Counted from the stretch's first letter, positions 30,753 to 37,922 are shown. The stretch: 39,251 nucleotides of DNA from Nitrosomonas sp. Nm84 (GCF_003201565.1 NZ_QJJP01000031.1:1-39251), one strand, 5' to 3'. Program-made: numbers and translations. The notes: a model not told the origin generated them from the sequence alone.

Positions 30753-31427
30753 ATGGCTACGGGTTTTTTTGTTACCGGAACCGATACCGGCATCGGTAAA
30801 ACCACCGTCAGTTGTGCTCTATTGCATGCATTTGCTGCGCAAGGTAAAACAGTCGTTGGCATGAAACCGATTGCTGCCGGGAGTGAGAACGGCCAATGGA
30901 TGGATGTCGAGCACCTATTGGCCGCAAGCAATGTGAATGTTGTCCGCCAACAAATCAATCCTTACGCATTCGACCCACCGATTTCCCCGCATATCGCCGC
31001 GCAACAAACGAGCACAGAAATTGATTTGTCAGTCATTCATCAATCCTATCTCGAATTAAGTAAGCAGGCCGAGATCGTCATTGTCGAAGGGGTCGGCGGA
31101 TTTTTGGCGCCGATCAATCAGCATCAAACGGGTGCGGATTTGGCGAAAACACTCGATTTTCCGGTGATTCTGGTGGTTGGGATGCGTCTCGGTTGTTTGA
31201 ATCATGCGTTACTGACGGCCCAAGCTATACGGGCCGCCGGTCTGACATTGGCGGGATGGGTAGCGAATTGCATGGACCCGCAGATGTTGGTGTTGACGGA
31301 AAATATTGCGACGCTGGAACAACGACTGGATTGTCCGTTGCTCGGTGTGGTGTCGTTTGAGAATGACATGGATGCGCAAAAAGGTGCTGAGTTTCTGGAT
31401 GTTGCAAGATTGGAAAACTTCAGATAA
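30753..31427 (+). CDS. bioD: Dethiobiotin synthetase
   Basis: A 224-residue P-loop ATPase that closes the ureido ring of dethiobiotin. The N-terminus is MATGFFVTGTDTGIGKTTVS with the P-loop at residues 9-18; VEGVGGFLAPI is the conserved substrate region. It is the last gene of the operon. The gene for the preceding step, bioA, is not in the window; it must be elsewhere or replaced. Confidence 0.95.
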   Translation: MATGFFVTGTDTGIGKTTVSCALLHAFAAQGKTVVGMKPIAAGSENGQWMDVEHLLAASNVNVVRQQINPYAFDPPISPHIAAQQTSTEIDLSVIHQSYLELSKQAEIVIVEGVGGFLAPINQHQTGADLAKTLDFPVILVVGMRLGCLNHALLTAQAIRAAGLTLAGWVANCMDPQMLVLTENIATLEQRLDCPLLGVVSFENDMDAQKGAEFLDVARLENFR

Positions 31428-31487
31428 GTTGTAATACGATGGTGATATATCGTTTTATGCTATTGAATTAACCGTAATCTAAACCCA

Positions 31488-31727
31488 ATGCTCCAAAATA
31501 ATCCACGCCATTGGTCACAACAAGTCACCGAAACCAGTACGCATTGGATCTTGAACCCGGTGTTTTTTCGTGGGATGATCCGCGAAAAATTGCGCTGTCG
31601 CTGAAACACTCTGTTGACAACAGCCAGCGGCGCAAGGGGGCTCCGTTTGCAGCAACAGGATGTGTTGGAAAGAACTAGGCATGAGTTGCGTGAACTGTAT
31701 GGGAAATCGCACATCGAATCTAGATAG
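31488..31727 (+). pseudogene. Decayed DUF3175 family gene
   Basis: Three frames together give a DUF3175-like protein. Frame one begins at ATG 31488: PRHWSQQVTETS. After one missing base near 31540 the next frame reads ALDLEPGVFSWDDPRKIALS and continues KHSVDNSQRRKGAPF up to about 31650. A second shift leads to QDVLERTRHELRELYGKS before TAG at 31725-31727. Intact members (as I recall them, about 95 residues) have about 25 residues between the second and third parts, so an internal deletion is also likely. Function of the family is unknown. Confidence 0.75.
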
Positions 31728-31770
31728 CTTTTGTTAGCCTCTATTAACTGGAAATTATTTCTTCATACCC

Positions 31771-32409
31771 ATGAGCTACTTAGATTTAACCAACAATCAA
31801 TTGAATCCCCAGGGCTATTGGAATCAACCGCTGCAAAGTTTGGATTCCCCGACAGCCCATGAGCTTGCGCTTTTTGATCAGAACGGCTACGACCTGACGG
31901 ATTTGGAACAACGCTATGCCGTAATGAACTTGACGCCTGCCAAAGCGCATCGGGAACATCGGCGTGCGTTAAAAGCGCATTGGTTTACGCAGCCGGAGCG
32001 GGTGGAGGGAGCTGTGCTTAACCACAGTTTGTTATTCGAGCGTAAAGGATATAGTGGGGAAGCGTTGGCGCAACTCGAGCGCTGGGCGCAAACAAATCCT
32101 TTGGTCTACAAAATCATTAAGATGCGCCCTAAGTGGGGACTGGATTTCAGCATGGACTATGCCGACCGCGCGGGTAATGTGTTTGAGGTGTTGCACTGGG
32201 AGTACGACGGCTTTGATTTTGACGAAGTAGCGGAACGTAAGCAACAGTTGGAACTCAGGTTGGCAGCTACTGATTGGGACGATGCGGCGGCGGGCATTTT
32301 AAAACGGAAAGACCAATGGCATCATTTGGATTTCTTTGCGCAAAGCGACTGGAAGTGCAATTATTTCGGCATCGTTAAAGAACGTTTCAAAATGGTGATT
32401 TGGGAGTAG
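31771..32409 (+). CDS. Hypothetical protein
   Basis: A 212-residue soluble-looking protein, rich in Trp and aromatic residues, with no signal peptide or membrane helix. I do not recognise a domain. Visible stretches include EHRRALKAHWFTQPERVEGA (about 61-80), IKMRPKWGLDFSMDYADR and EVLHWEYDGFDFDEV, suggesting a small alpha/beta enzyme or binding protein. It follows the DUF3175 remnant, and codon use is normal. It is probably a real gene, transcribed alone. Confidence 0.75.
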   Translation: MSYLDLTNNQLNPQGYWNQPLQSLDSPTAHELALFDQNGYDLTDLEQRYAVMNLTPAKAHREHRRALKAHWFTQPERVEGAVLNHSLLFERKGYSGEALAQLERWAQTNPLVYKIIKMRPKWGLDFSMDYADRAGNVFEVLHWEYDGFDFDEVAERKQQLELRLAATDWDDAAAGILKRKDQWHHLDFFAQSDWKCNYFGIVKERFKMVIWE

Positions 32410-32518
32410 CTACGAGCTGAAAATAAGAAGTTATTATGGAAATAGGATGGATAAGTCAGCCTTCTGACGTAACATATTATATCGTGCCGTAAACCCGATT
32501 CTCAGTTTAGGAAAGAAT

Positions 32519-32890
32519 GTGTCAAACTTACAAGATCCCAGAGTTCTTTTCGCCGCAGAGCGCACTCTTCTAGCGTGGAACCGTACTAGCCTTGCCTTAA
32601 TTGCTTTTGGGTTTATGATTGAGCGTGCTGGACCTCTGCTGAATGCCATTGCGCCAAATCAGGTGCATTTTGTTAGCATGGTGTTGACATTTTGGCTGGG
32701 TCTTTCTTTCATCGCCTTGGGTGCAATATCTGCAGTCTATTCATCCCATCAATATGCGGCTGTTCTAAAAACACTGAGTCAGGCTGAGTTTCCCGAGGGC
32801 TATGGAGCACGTTGGGGCATGCTGGTTAATGTCGTCGTAGCAATCCTGGGTGTAGGGCTCGTAGTGGCTCTCTACATTGGGCGCTCCTGA
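32519..32890 (+). CDS. DUF202 family (YidH-like) membrane protein
   Basis: A 123-residue protein with three predicted membrane helices (about 25-43, 57-78 and 100-120). The N-terminus RVLFAAERTLLAWNRTSLAL is the DUF202 hallmark. The function of the family is not known; it occurs widely in bacteria and in yeast vacuolar transporter chaperones. Start is GTG at 32519, preceded by AGGAAAG. A GTCAG/CTGAC hairpin lies in the leader. Confidence 0.88.
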   Translation: MSNLQDPRVLFAAERTLLAWNRTSLALIAFGFMIERAGPLLNAIAPNQVHFVSMVLTFWLGLSFIALGAISAVYSSHQYAAVLKTLSQAEFPEGYGARWGMLVNVVVAILGVGLVVALYIGRS

Positions 32891-33127
32891 TTTGATCGCC
32901 ACTCATTGCTGGGCGGCCACTTTGAGTATTCGCAGTTATATCAAGATTGGTAGGATTTTGAATGATCGAAGTGGTGGAGGAGAAGGCAATCATGGGGAAC
33001 AACGAGAAGATCTGTTGAAGCTCGTGGACTTGCCCAATCTACAAGATGATCGAATATATTGGGTCATTTCAGAAATCTAATTCAAGCTAGCCAAGCAATA
33101 GTAAGTTGAGATCACAGTAAAGTCGAT

Positions 33128-33289
33128 GTGCAGAAATTTTCCAGCATGATCGCCTTCGCTGAGAATCCCGAAGTGATTCAATGTGCAAAAATGCTAAATG
33201 CCGCGATGGCGCAGGAAGATGGCGTATTGTGTGCGGTGGAACAGATTGAAAAGCTCATGGACAATCGTCGTGACCTAAGAAACCCTTAG
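33128..33289 (+). CDS. Possible small ORF or gene remnant
   Basis: A GTG-initiated frame of 53 residues beginning VQKFSSMIAFAENPEV and continuing through NAAMAQEDGVLCAVEQIEKL. It reads like a real helical protein, not random translation, and ends just before the palindromic repeat. There is no good ribosome-binding site and no recognised family; it could be the 3' end of a decayed gene. Confidence 0.35.
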   Translation: MQKFSSMIAFAENPEVIQCAKMLNAAMAQEDGVLCAVEQIEKLMDNRRDLRNP

Positions 33290-33293
33290 TAAT

Positions 33294-33372
33294 TGTCATT
33301 TTGAGTACAGCGGAAAATCTTATGGTTGACTGTGGTTGAGTCCAAAGATTCCTCACGCTGTTCAGAATGACA
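33294..33372. repeat. Imperfect palindromic repeat (REP/MITE-like)
   Basis: TGTCATTTTGAGTACAGCGG (33294-33313), followed by AAAATCTT, and the reverse complement of 33344-33372, which begins TGTCATTCTGAACAGCGTGA and goes on GGAATCTTT, form imperfect arms of about 28 bases around a 22-base centre. The TGTCATTCTGA...GAATCTTTG type sequence occurs as a dispersed intergenic repeat in many bacteria, as I recall. It could fold into a long hairpin in RNA and sits just before the next gene. Confidence 0.7.
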
Positions 33373-33420
33373 GGTGTGGATTGTTCAGGGTTTTCGCAAG
33401 CGCAACAGAACAAAGGAATC

Positions 33421-34029
33421 ATGCTTCACAAAGAGATCTTAAGCGTTATCGCTATCGTGTTGACATTGACGGCGTTTGTTCCGTATATCCGCGCAATCTT
33501 TGACGGTGCCATCAAGCCGCATGTGTTTTCCTGGGTGATTTGGGGTGCGACTACTTTTCTGATATTTCTGGCGCAGCTTGAAGACAAGGGTGGTGTGGGT
33601 GCTTGGCCGATCGGTGTTTCGGGCAGCATCACAATTTTCATTGCCTGCCTGGCCTACATAAAACGTGCTGATGTGACCATTACCAAAACCGATTGGTTGT
33701 TCTTTGTTGCGGCGCTGTCGTCTTTGCCGTTGTGGTATTTGACATCGGATCCACTATGGGCGGTTGTTTCGTTAACAATCGTCGATGTGCTTGGGTTTGG
33801 GCCGACGGTCAGAAAAGCTTATTATTTTCCGCATTCGGAATCCCTGCTGTTTTTTGGTTTGTTCACAGTGCGTAATCTACTGGTCATGATGGCACTGGAG
33901 AACCATTCGGTCACTACTCTATTGTTTCCAGCCATCATTGCGGCGGTATGCGTGCTGTTAATGATGATGATCGCTTATCGTAGACGGGTATTTGCCAGCA
34001 AAGCGAGTGTTGATAATGGTTTCCTTTAA
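33421..34029 (+). CDS. Membrane protein with PQ-loop-like repeats
   Basis: From ATG 33421 the protein has 202 residues and about seven membrane helices. Two similar segments, FVPYIRAIFDGAIKPHVFSW (19-38) and GFGPTVRKAYYFPHSESLLF (125-144), each with Pro-x-x-Arg and a following aromatic helix, suggest the internal repeat of PQ-loop/SWEET-type transporters. That assignment is inference. An in-frame start at 33367 lies within the palindromic repeat and is less likely. The substrate is unknown. The next gene is the PII-like gene, about 130 bases on. Confidence 0.7.
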   Translation: MLHKEILSVIAIVLTLTAFVPYIRAIFDGAIKPHVFSWVIWGATTFLIFLAQLEDKGGVGAWPIGVSGSITIFIACLAYIKRADVTITKTDWLFFVAALSSLPLWYLTSDPLWAVVSLTIVDVLGFGPTVRKAYYFPHSESLLFFGLFTVRNLLVMMALENHSVTTLLFPAIIAAVCVLLMMMIAYRRRVFASKASVDNGFL

Positions 34030-34095
34030 GCAAGAACAAGGGTTTCCTGAATATGCACATAGCACCGGGTGTATTAAGATCAACGATACCTTGAT

Positions 34096-34127
34096 TGTGC
34101 AAACTGATTGTTATCAGTGATTGCACA
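34096..34127 (+). promoter_or_regulatory. Hairpin in the leader of the PII-like gene
   Basis: TGTGCAA-ACTGAT-TGTT-ATCAGT-GA-TTGCACA forms a 13-base-pair hairpin with a four-base loop and one two-base bulge, ending 33 bases before the ATG of the PII-like gene. There is no T-run, so it is not a standard terminator. It might be an operator (the outer arms TGTGCAA/TTGCACA are an inverted repeat) or an RNA element. Confidence 0.5.
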
Positions 34128-34160
34128 GTAAGTAATTTGATGATTCCCGGAGGAAAAATA

Positions 34161-34472
34161 ATGAGTGATTCAATAGCAATGAAAAGATTCGAAATCGTTG
34201 TCGGAATAGAGCAGCTTGATCAGTTGGTTGAACTGTTAAAAAGATTTGGAATACGCGGATATACTGTTATCAAGGGTGTAGGAGGACTGGGAACACGCGG
34301 CATACGAGATCCCGATGATGTTCTTCTGACTGATGAGAACTCAGTAGTCATTTTCACTTGTAAAGAAGATCAAGCACAGAAAGCGCTTGATGAACTGCGA
34401 CCGGCAATGAGAGGTTTCGGTGGTATGTGCCTGATTACAAATTGTCACGCACAAGCACATTCTTTCTGCTGA
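34161..34472 (+). CDS. PII-like signalling protein with Cys/His-rich C-terminus
   Basis: From ATG 34161, with GGAGG eight bases upstream, 103 residues. The pattern RFEIVVGIEQLDQLVELLKR, then GYTVIKGVGGLGTRG (T-loop region) and SVVIFTCKEDQAQKALDELR, fits the beta-alpha-beta PII fold, especially the PII-like proteins linked to bicarbonate or metals. The canonical uridylylated Tyr is not evident. The tail has Cys90, Cys95, His96, His100 and Cys103, which could bind a metal or act in redox control. No amtB or glnA is near. Confidence 0.7.
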   Translation: MSDSIAMKRFEIVVGIEQLDQLVELLKRFGIRGYTVIKGVGGLGTRGIRDPDDVLLTDENSVVIFTCKEDQAQKALDELRPAMRGFGGMCLITNCHAQAHSFC

Positions 34473-34485
34473 GAACATGCCCTAA

Positions 34486-34519
34486 ACTCGTTCGACGAGT
34501 ATATTCTGTTGTTCAGAAT
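34486..34519 (+). other. Two tandem hairpins after the PII-like gene
   Basis: ACTCGT-TCG-ACGAGT (34486-34500) and ATTCTG-TTGTT-CAGAAT (34503-34519) lie 14 bases after the stop. They may stabilise the 3' end or help factor-dependent termination. There is no T-run directly after them, so they are not an intrinsic terminator of standard form. Confidence 0.4.
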
Positions 34520-34633
34520 AAGCCGTAGGATTCAACGACGATTTTTCCGCGTATGATATGCATGGCATTTAAGTAGGTTATCCACATTTTTGCCGTTCTT
34601 CTTGATTCATTTATCTGCCGAAGGACTTATCTT

Positions 34634-35158
34634 ATGCAAGGTTGGCTACGTTTTATTCTATTTAGCGTCGTTTTTGCGGCATTGTTCGTTGCCGGAGCGC
34701 TATCCATGCAAAGTGTCAGGGCTGAGAAAATATGGAACTGGCGCTATACCGGCGGCAATATTGCCGCCAGCGGAACGATTACGACATCCGAAACGATGGA
34801 TTCGGAGGGTTTCTATCAAATTTCCAGCATTACCGGCCATCGCAATGGCGAGCCTATTGCCCGATTGTATCCGTCTGGCAGCGCAATTCCAGGAAACGAG
34901 CCTTACGTGCTTGATAATTTGATCCGCATCGGCAGATCGGGTCAGATCACTATGTATGGACTGGGTTTTTCCACAGCATCAGGTAATCACGTCAACCTTT
35001 TCTTTGCCGATTTTCTTGCAACACCGGTCACTATGGAAGTGTTTACAACATCTTCGACCTATCGTGAAGTGCCGGTTACGTTTTTAGCGACGCCAGTGTC
35101 CGAGCCTGAAATCAATGTGGAATCGTCAGCCGGGCAATCGGGGAATAAGGATGAATAA
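34634..35158 (+). CDS. Exported protein resembling PEP-CTERM ectodomains
   Basis: A 174-residue protein with a signal peptide (hydrophobic residues 7-24, probable cleavage after SVRA, residue 30). The mature part reads like the ectodomain of many PEP-CTERM proteins: WRYTGGNIAASGTITTSETM, YQISSITGHRNGEPIARLYP and VNLFFADFLATPVTMEVFTT. The usual PEP-CTERM tail with its membrane helix and Arg cluster is absent; the C-terminus is acidic and polar (SGNKDE), so the protein is probably secreted or periplasmic. Function unknown. Confidence 0.7.
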   Translation: MQGWLRFILFSVVFAALFVAGALSMQSVRAEKIWNWRYTGGNIAASGTITTSETMDSEGFYQISSITGHRNGEPIARLYPSGSAIPGNEPYVLDNLIRIGRSGQITMYGLGFSTASGNHVNLFFADFLATPVTMEVFTTSSTYREVPVTFLATPVSEPEINVESSAGQSGNKDE

Positions 35159-35213
35159 GATTGGGTACATTGCATCAAGGAATAGATTGCACGCAGTATG
35201 AGCTTAAAGTTCG

Positions 35214-35241
35214 TTGTATTTAATCAACAGCCGGATATAAT
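35214..35241 (+). promoter_or_regulatory. Sigma-70-like promoter of the HhH gene
   Basis: TTGTAT (35214-35219) and a perfect TATAAT (35236-35241) with a 16-base spacer lie 30 bases upstream of the start codon of the helix-hairpin-helix gene. A GGAG ribosome-binding site lies about eight bases before the ATG. This is the best consensus promoter I saw in the window. Confidence 0.55.
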
Positions 35242-35271
35242 GGGCTTTTCAAGCAAAACTGGAGTCTAGTC

Positions 35272-35712
35272 ATGGTTAAGTTAACTGATGTCGCTGGAAT
35301 TGGTCCTGTCGCGGTCAAGCTGTTGGCTGAACATAATATCAAGACGGTTGAAGCACTGGCGTCGATCAGCTTGACGGAATTGCAAAAAATATCGGGTTTT
35401 AGTGGTGACATACGTGCGCGGACGGTTAAGAAATCGGCATCGGATTGTTTGCATAAAGCGGCCAAGCAACTGACTGCTCCGGTCAGAAGCACGCAAACGA
35501 CTGTTAAAAAGACTGTCAGTGAGAAGCCTGTGGTCAGTCTAGCTTTAAGTCAAGTTGCAGCAGGTACAGCAGAAGACAAGAAGAAAAATAAAAAAAATGA
35601 TAAGAAGAAAGAGAAAGTAAAAAATAAGGATAAGAAAAAGAAAGAAAAAAATAAAGATAAGAAAAAGAATAAGGATAGTAAAAAGAAGGGAAAAGATAAG
35701 AAAGAGTCATGA
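35272..35712 (+). CDS. Helix-hairpin-helix protein with lysine-rich tail
   Basis: A 146-residue protein. Residues 1-60 contain two helix-hairpin-helix-like motifs (VAGIGPVAVKLLAEHNIKTV and KISGFSGDIRARTVKKSA), which bind DNA without sequence preference in other proteins. Residues 61-100 form a linker. Residues 102-146 are almost only Lys, Asp, Asn and Glu, with repeats such as KNKDKKKKEKNKDKKK. The likely role is nucleic-acid binding, perhaps histone-like, but this is inference. It has its own promoter-like site. Confidence 0.75.
   Translation: MVKLTDVAGIGPVAVKLLAEHNIKTVEALASISLTELQKISGFSGDIRARTVKKSASDCLHKAAKQLTAPVRSTQTTVKKTVSEKPVVSLALSQVAAGTAEDKKKNKKNDKKKEKVKNKDKKKKEKNKDKKKNKDSKKKGKDKKES
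35575..35706 (+). repeat. A-rich low-complexity repeat coding for the lysine tail
   Basis: About 130 bases made of AAG, AAA, GAT and AAT codons in repeating order, such as GATAAGAAAAAGAA. The array is prone to slippage, so its length may vary between strains. It encodes residues 102 to the end of the helix-hairpin-helix protein and stays in one frame. Confidence 0.8.
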
Positions 35713-35800
35713 TTAAGCATGCATGGATGACGTAAAGGTGATTCAGTTCATGAGCGAATGGGTGGTTTTTTCGTTTTTGTGATTGAAGTAAAAAAGCATA

Positions 35801-36313
35801 TCAGGATAATTCTTTCGGTCTGACCAAGCATTGCAGGCATGCATAATTGGGTTGTACGGTGATGCCGGTGTCGCCATAATCAAGCACGGCGATTGCGGCG
35901 GTGGTCAGTAATTTGCCCATGCTGGTAACAGGTGGCGGATCACGCGACAGGTAGCAGAGTAATTGGTCAAGTCCGGGATTATGGCCAATCAGTAGTAATG
36001 TACGGATATTCTCGCTATATTTCTTGATAACAGAAACCAAATCATTGAGTGATGCATCGTAGATTGCGGATTCCCAGCGGATATGATTTTGTGACAAACG
36101 TAACTGTTCCGCTACCAATTGGCAGGTTTGTTTTGTCCGTAATGCGGGTGAACATATGATCCGATCGATACGATATCGGTGCTTCAACCATTTACCCATT
36201 TGCTTAGCAGCTTTTTTTCCGCGCGCTGTCAAAGGGCGTTCAAAATCGGAGCCGTTCCCTTCAGACCAATCTGATTTGGCATGTCGCATAATGATCAGCT
36301 GATGTTTTTGCAT
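35801..36313 (-). CDS. sixA: Phosphohistidine phosphatase SixA family
   Basis: A 170-residue histidine-phosphatase protein. The catalytic motif is MRHAKSDW (His11), followed by ERPLTARGKKAAKQMGKWL, a second conserved region SPALRTKQTCQLVAEQL and the second catalytic His in LLLIGHNPGLDQLLCYL. SixA removes phosphate from phosphohistidine of phosphotransfer proteins. It is divergent from ppx, with 47 bases between the starts. Confidence 0.9.
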   Translation of the reverse strand: MQKHQLIIMRHAKSDWSEGNGSDFERPLTARGKKAAKQMGKWLKHRYRIDRIICSPALRTKQTCQLVAEQLRLSQNHIRWESAIYDASLNDLVSVIKKYSENIRTLLLIGHNPGLDQLLCYLSRDPPPVTSMGKLLTTAAIAVLDYGDTGITVQPNYACLQCLVRPKELS

Positions 36314-36360
36314 AAATTTCTTTAAAAAATTTCCTTATTAATTTATATATTACCATTCCT

Positions 36361-37857
36361 ATGACAACCAACATGGACGAATCCTATGCTGCTGTAGATC
36401 TAGGTTCAAACAGCTTTCACATGATTGTGGCCAGTTTGGTAGACGGTCGCTTACAGATCATCGATCGTATGAAAGACATGGTCAGGCTGGCTTCTGGACT
36501 GAATGACAAGCACGAATTATCGAAGGAATCCATGCAGCAAGCGCTGGAATGTCTGCAACGTTTTGGCCAGCGCATCAGAGACATTCCTCATGTGAATGTG
36601 CGTGCGGTAGGAACCAATACGCTACGCCAGGCGCGAAATGGCGGCGTTTTTTTATCTCAGGCGCATAGTGCGCTGGGTCATCCGATAGAGATTATTGCCG
36701 GACGCGAAGAAGCAAGGCTGATTTACTCAGGTGTCGCACACAGTTTATACGATGAAGTGAACAAGCGGCTGGTTGTCGATATCGGTGGCGGTAGTACCGA
36801 ATTAATCATTGGCCGGGGGTTTGACACCTACTGTACCGAAAGTCTGTATATGGGATGCGTCAATGTGGAACAACGTTTCTTCGATGATGGCAAGATCAAG
36901 GCCAAGAAAATGCGTAGAGCCATATTGTTTGCGATGCAAGAAATGGAATCGATTGAAACGGCGTATAAAAAAATGGGTTGGGACCAGGCATTGGGGTCTT
37001 CCGGCACCATTATGACCATACGCGATGTGGTGCAGGCGCAGGGGTGGTGTGATTCAGGTATCACAACTTCAGCGCTGGCCCAGTTAGTCGACGCATTGAT
37101 TGCTATTGGTGATAGCGCGTTGCTTGATTTTGTCGGTTTGTCAGAACGTAGAAAGCCTGTGTTTGCCAGTGGTGTGGCGATATTGCACGGTGTTTTTGAA
37201 GCCTTGAACCTGGAAAGAATGAACGTATCTGAAGGCGCGTTACGCGAGGGCCTATTATATGACCTGATTGGCCGGATACATGATGAGGATATCAGGGACA
37301 AGACTATTACGGCGGTAGCGCAAAGATATAGTGTCGATATGGAGCAGGCTAATCGGGTTCGGGACACGGCCGAGAACTTGTTTCATCAGGTAAGAACCGC
37401 TTGGGAGCTGGACGAGAAAACGGATCTGAAATTGCTCATGTGGGGTGCGGTAATTCATGAAATCGGATTGTCGGTTGCACATAATCAGTATCACCGGCAT
37501 GGTGCGTATTTGACTGCCAACTCTGATTTGGCAGGTTTTTCCCGCCAGGAGCAAGTGAAACTCGCGATGCTGATTCGCAGTCATCGCCGTAAATTTCCTA
37601 TGGAAGAGTTCGAATCAATCATCATGTCAATGAGAATTTCGGTGATCAGACTCAGTATCTTGTTGAGGCTGGCAGTAGTATTGCATAGAAGCCGGTCCAA
37701 CAGCACCTTGCCGAAGATACGCATCCATGTGAACAAAAATCGCGTTGATATGGATTTTCCGCCGGATTGGTTGGACAAGCACCCTTTAACGTTGGTTGAT
37801 CTCAGTACTGAGCAAGGTTTTCTTCAGGTTGCGGATATTAAGTTGTTGTTCAGTTGA
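36361..37857 (+). CDS. ppx: Exopolyphosphatase / Ppx-GppA family
   Basis: A 498-residue protein. N-terminal ASKHA fold: AVDLGSNSFHMIVASL (11-26) and the phosphate-binding VVDIGGGSTELIIGRG; the C-terminal half is an HD-like helical domain (AVIHEIGLSVAHNQYHRHGA). It splits polyphosphate or pppGpp, linking phosphate storage to stress. ATG at 36361 is used; ATG at 36373 is also possible. The polyphosphate kinase gene (ppk) is not in the window. It is paired with sixA as in some other proteobacteria. Confidence 0.94.
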   Translation: MTTNMDESYAAVDLGSNSFHMIVASLVDGRLQIIDRMKDMVRLASGLNDKHELSKESMQQALECLQRFGQRIRDIPHVNVRAVGTNTLRQARNGGVFLSQAHSALGHPIEIIAGREEARLIYSGVAHSLYDEVNKRLVVDIGGGSTELIIGRGFDTYCTESLYMGCVNVEQRFFDDGKIKAKKMRRAILFAMQEMESIETAYKKMGWDQALGSSGTIMTIRDVVQAQGWCDSGITTSALAQLVDALIAIGDSALLDFVGLSERRKPVFASGVAILHGVFEALNLERMNVSEGALREGLLYDLIGRIHDEDIRDKTITAVAQRYSVDMEQANRVRDTAENLFHQVRTAWELDEKTDLKLLMWGAVIHEIGLSVAHNQYHRHGAYLTANSDLAGFSRQEQVKLAMLIRSHRRKFPMEEFESIIMSMRISVIRLSILLRLAVVLHRSRSNSTLPKIRIHVNKNRVDMDFPPDWLDKHPLTLVDLSTEQGFLQVADIKLLFS

Positions 37858-37922
37858 TAGCGCTCATTTTGCTAGTAGGTTAAGTCAGTCATCAGTGACA
37901 AAAGTGAAATTTTCTTCCAGGA

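Larger units (their letters stand above)
32891..33420. other. 530-base region without a clear gene
   Basis: It lies between the DUF202 gene and the PQ-loop-like gene. It holds a short possible ORF at 33128-33289 and a palindromic repeat at 33294-33372. A plus-strand frame from 32877 to 33080 has no homology that I recognise, and its start overlaps the DUF202 gene; it ends with the protein-like stretch VDLPNLQDDRIYWVISEI. The region may be the wreck of one or more genes. Confidence 0.5.

Noticed and set aside
32877..33080. Possible 67-residue gene
   Set aside because: Its first bases overlap the DUF202 gene, its start has no ribosome-binding site, and most of the translation is not protein-like.
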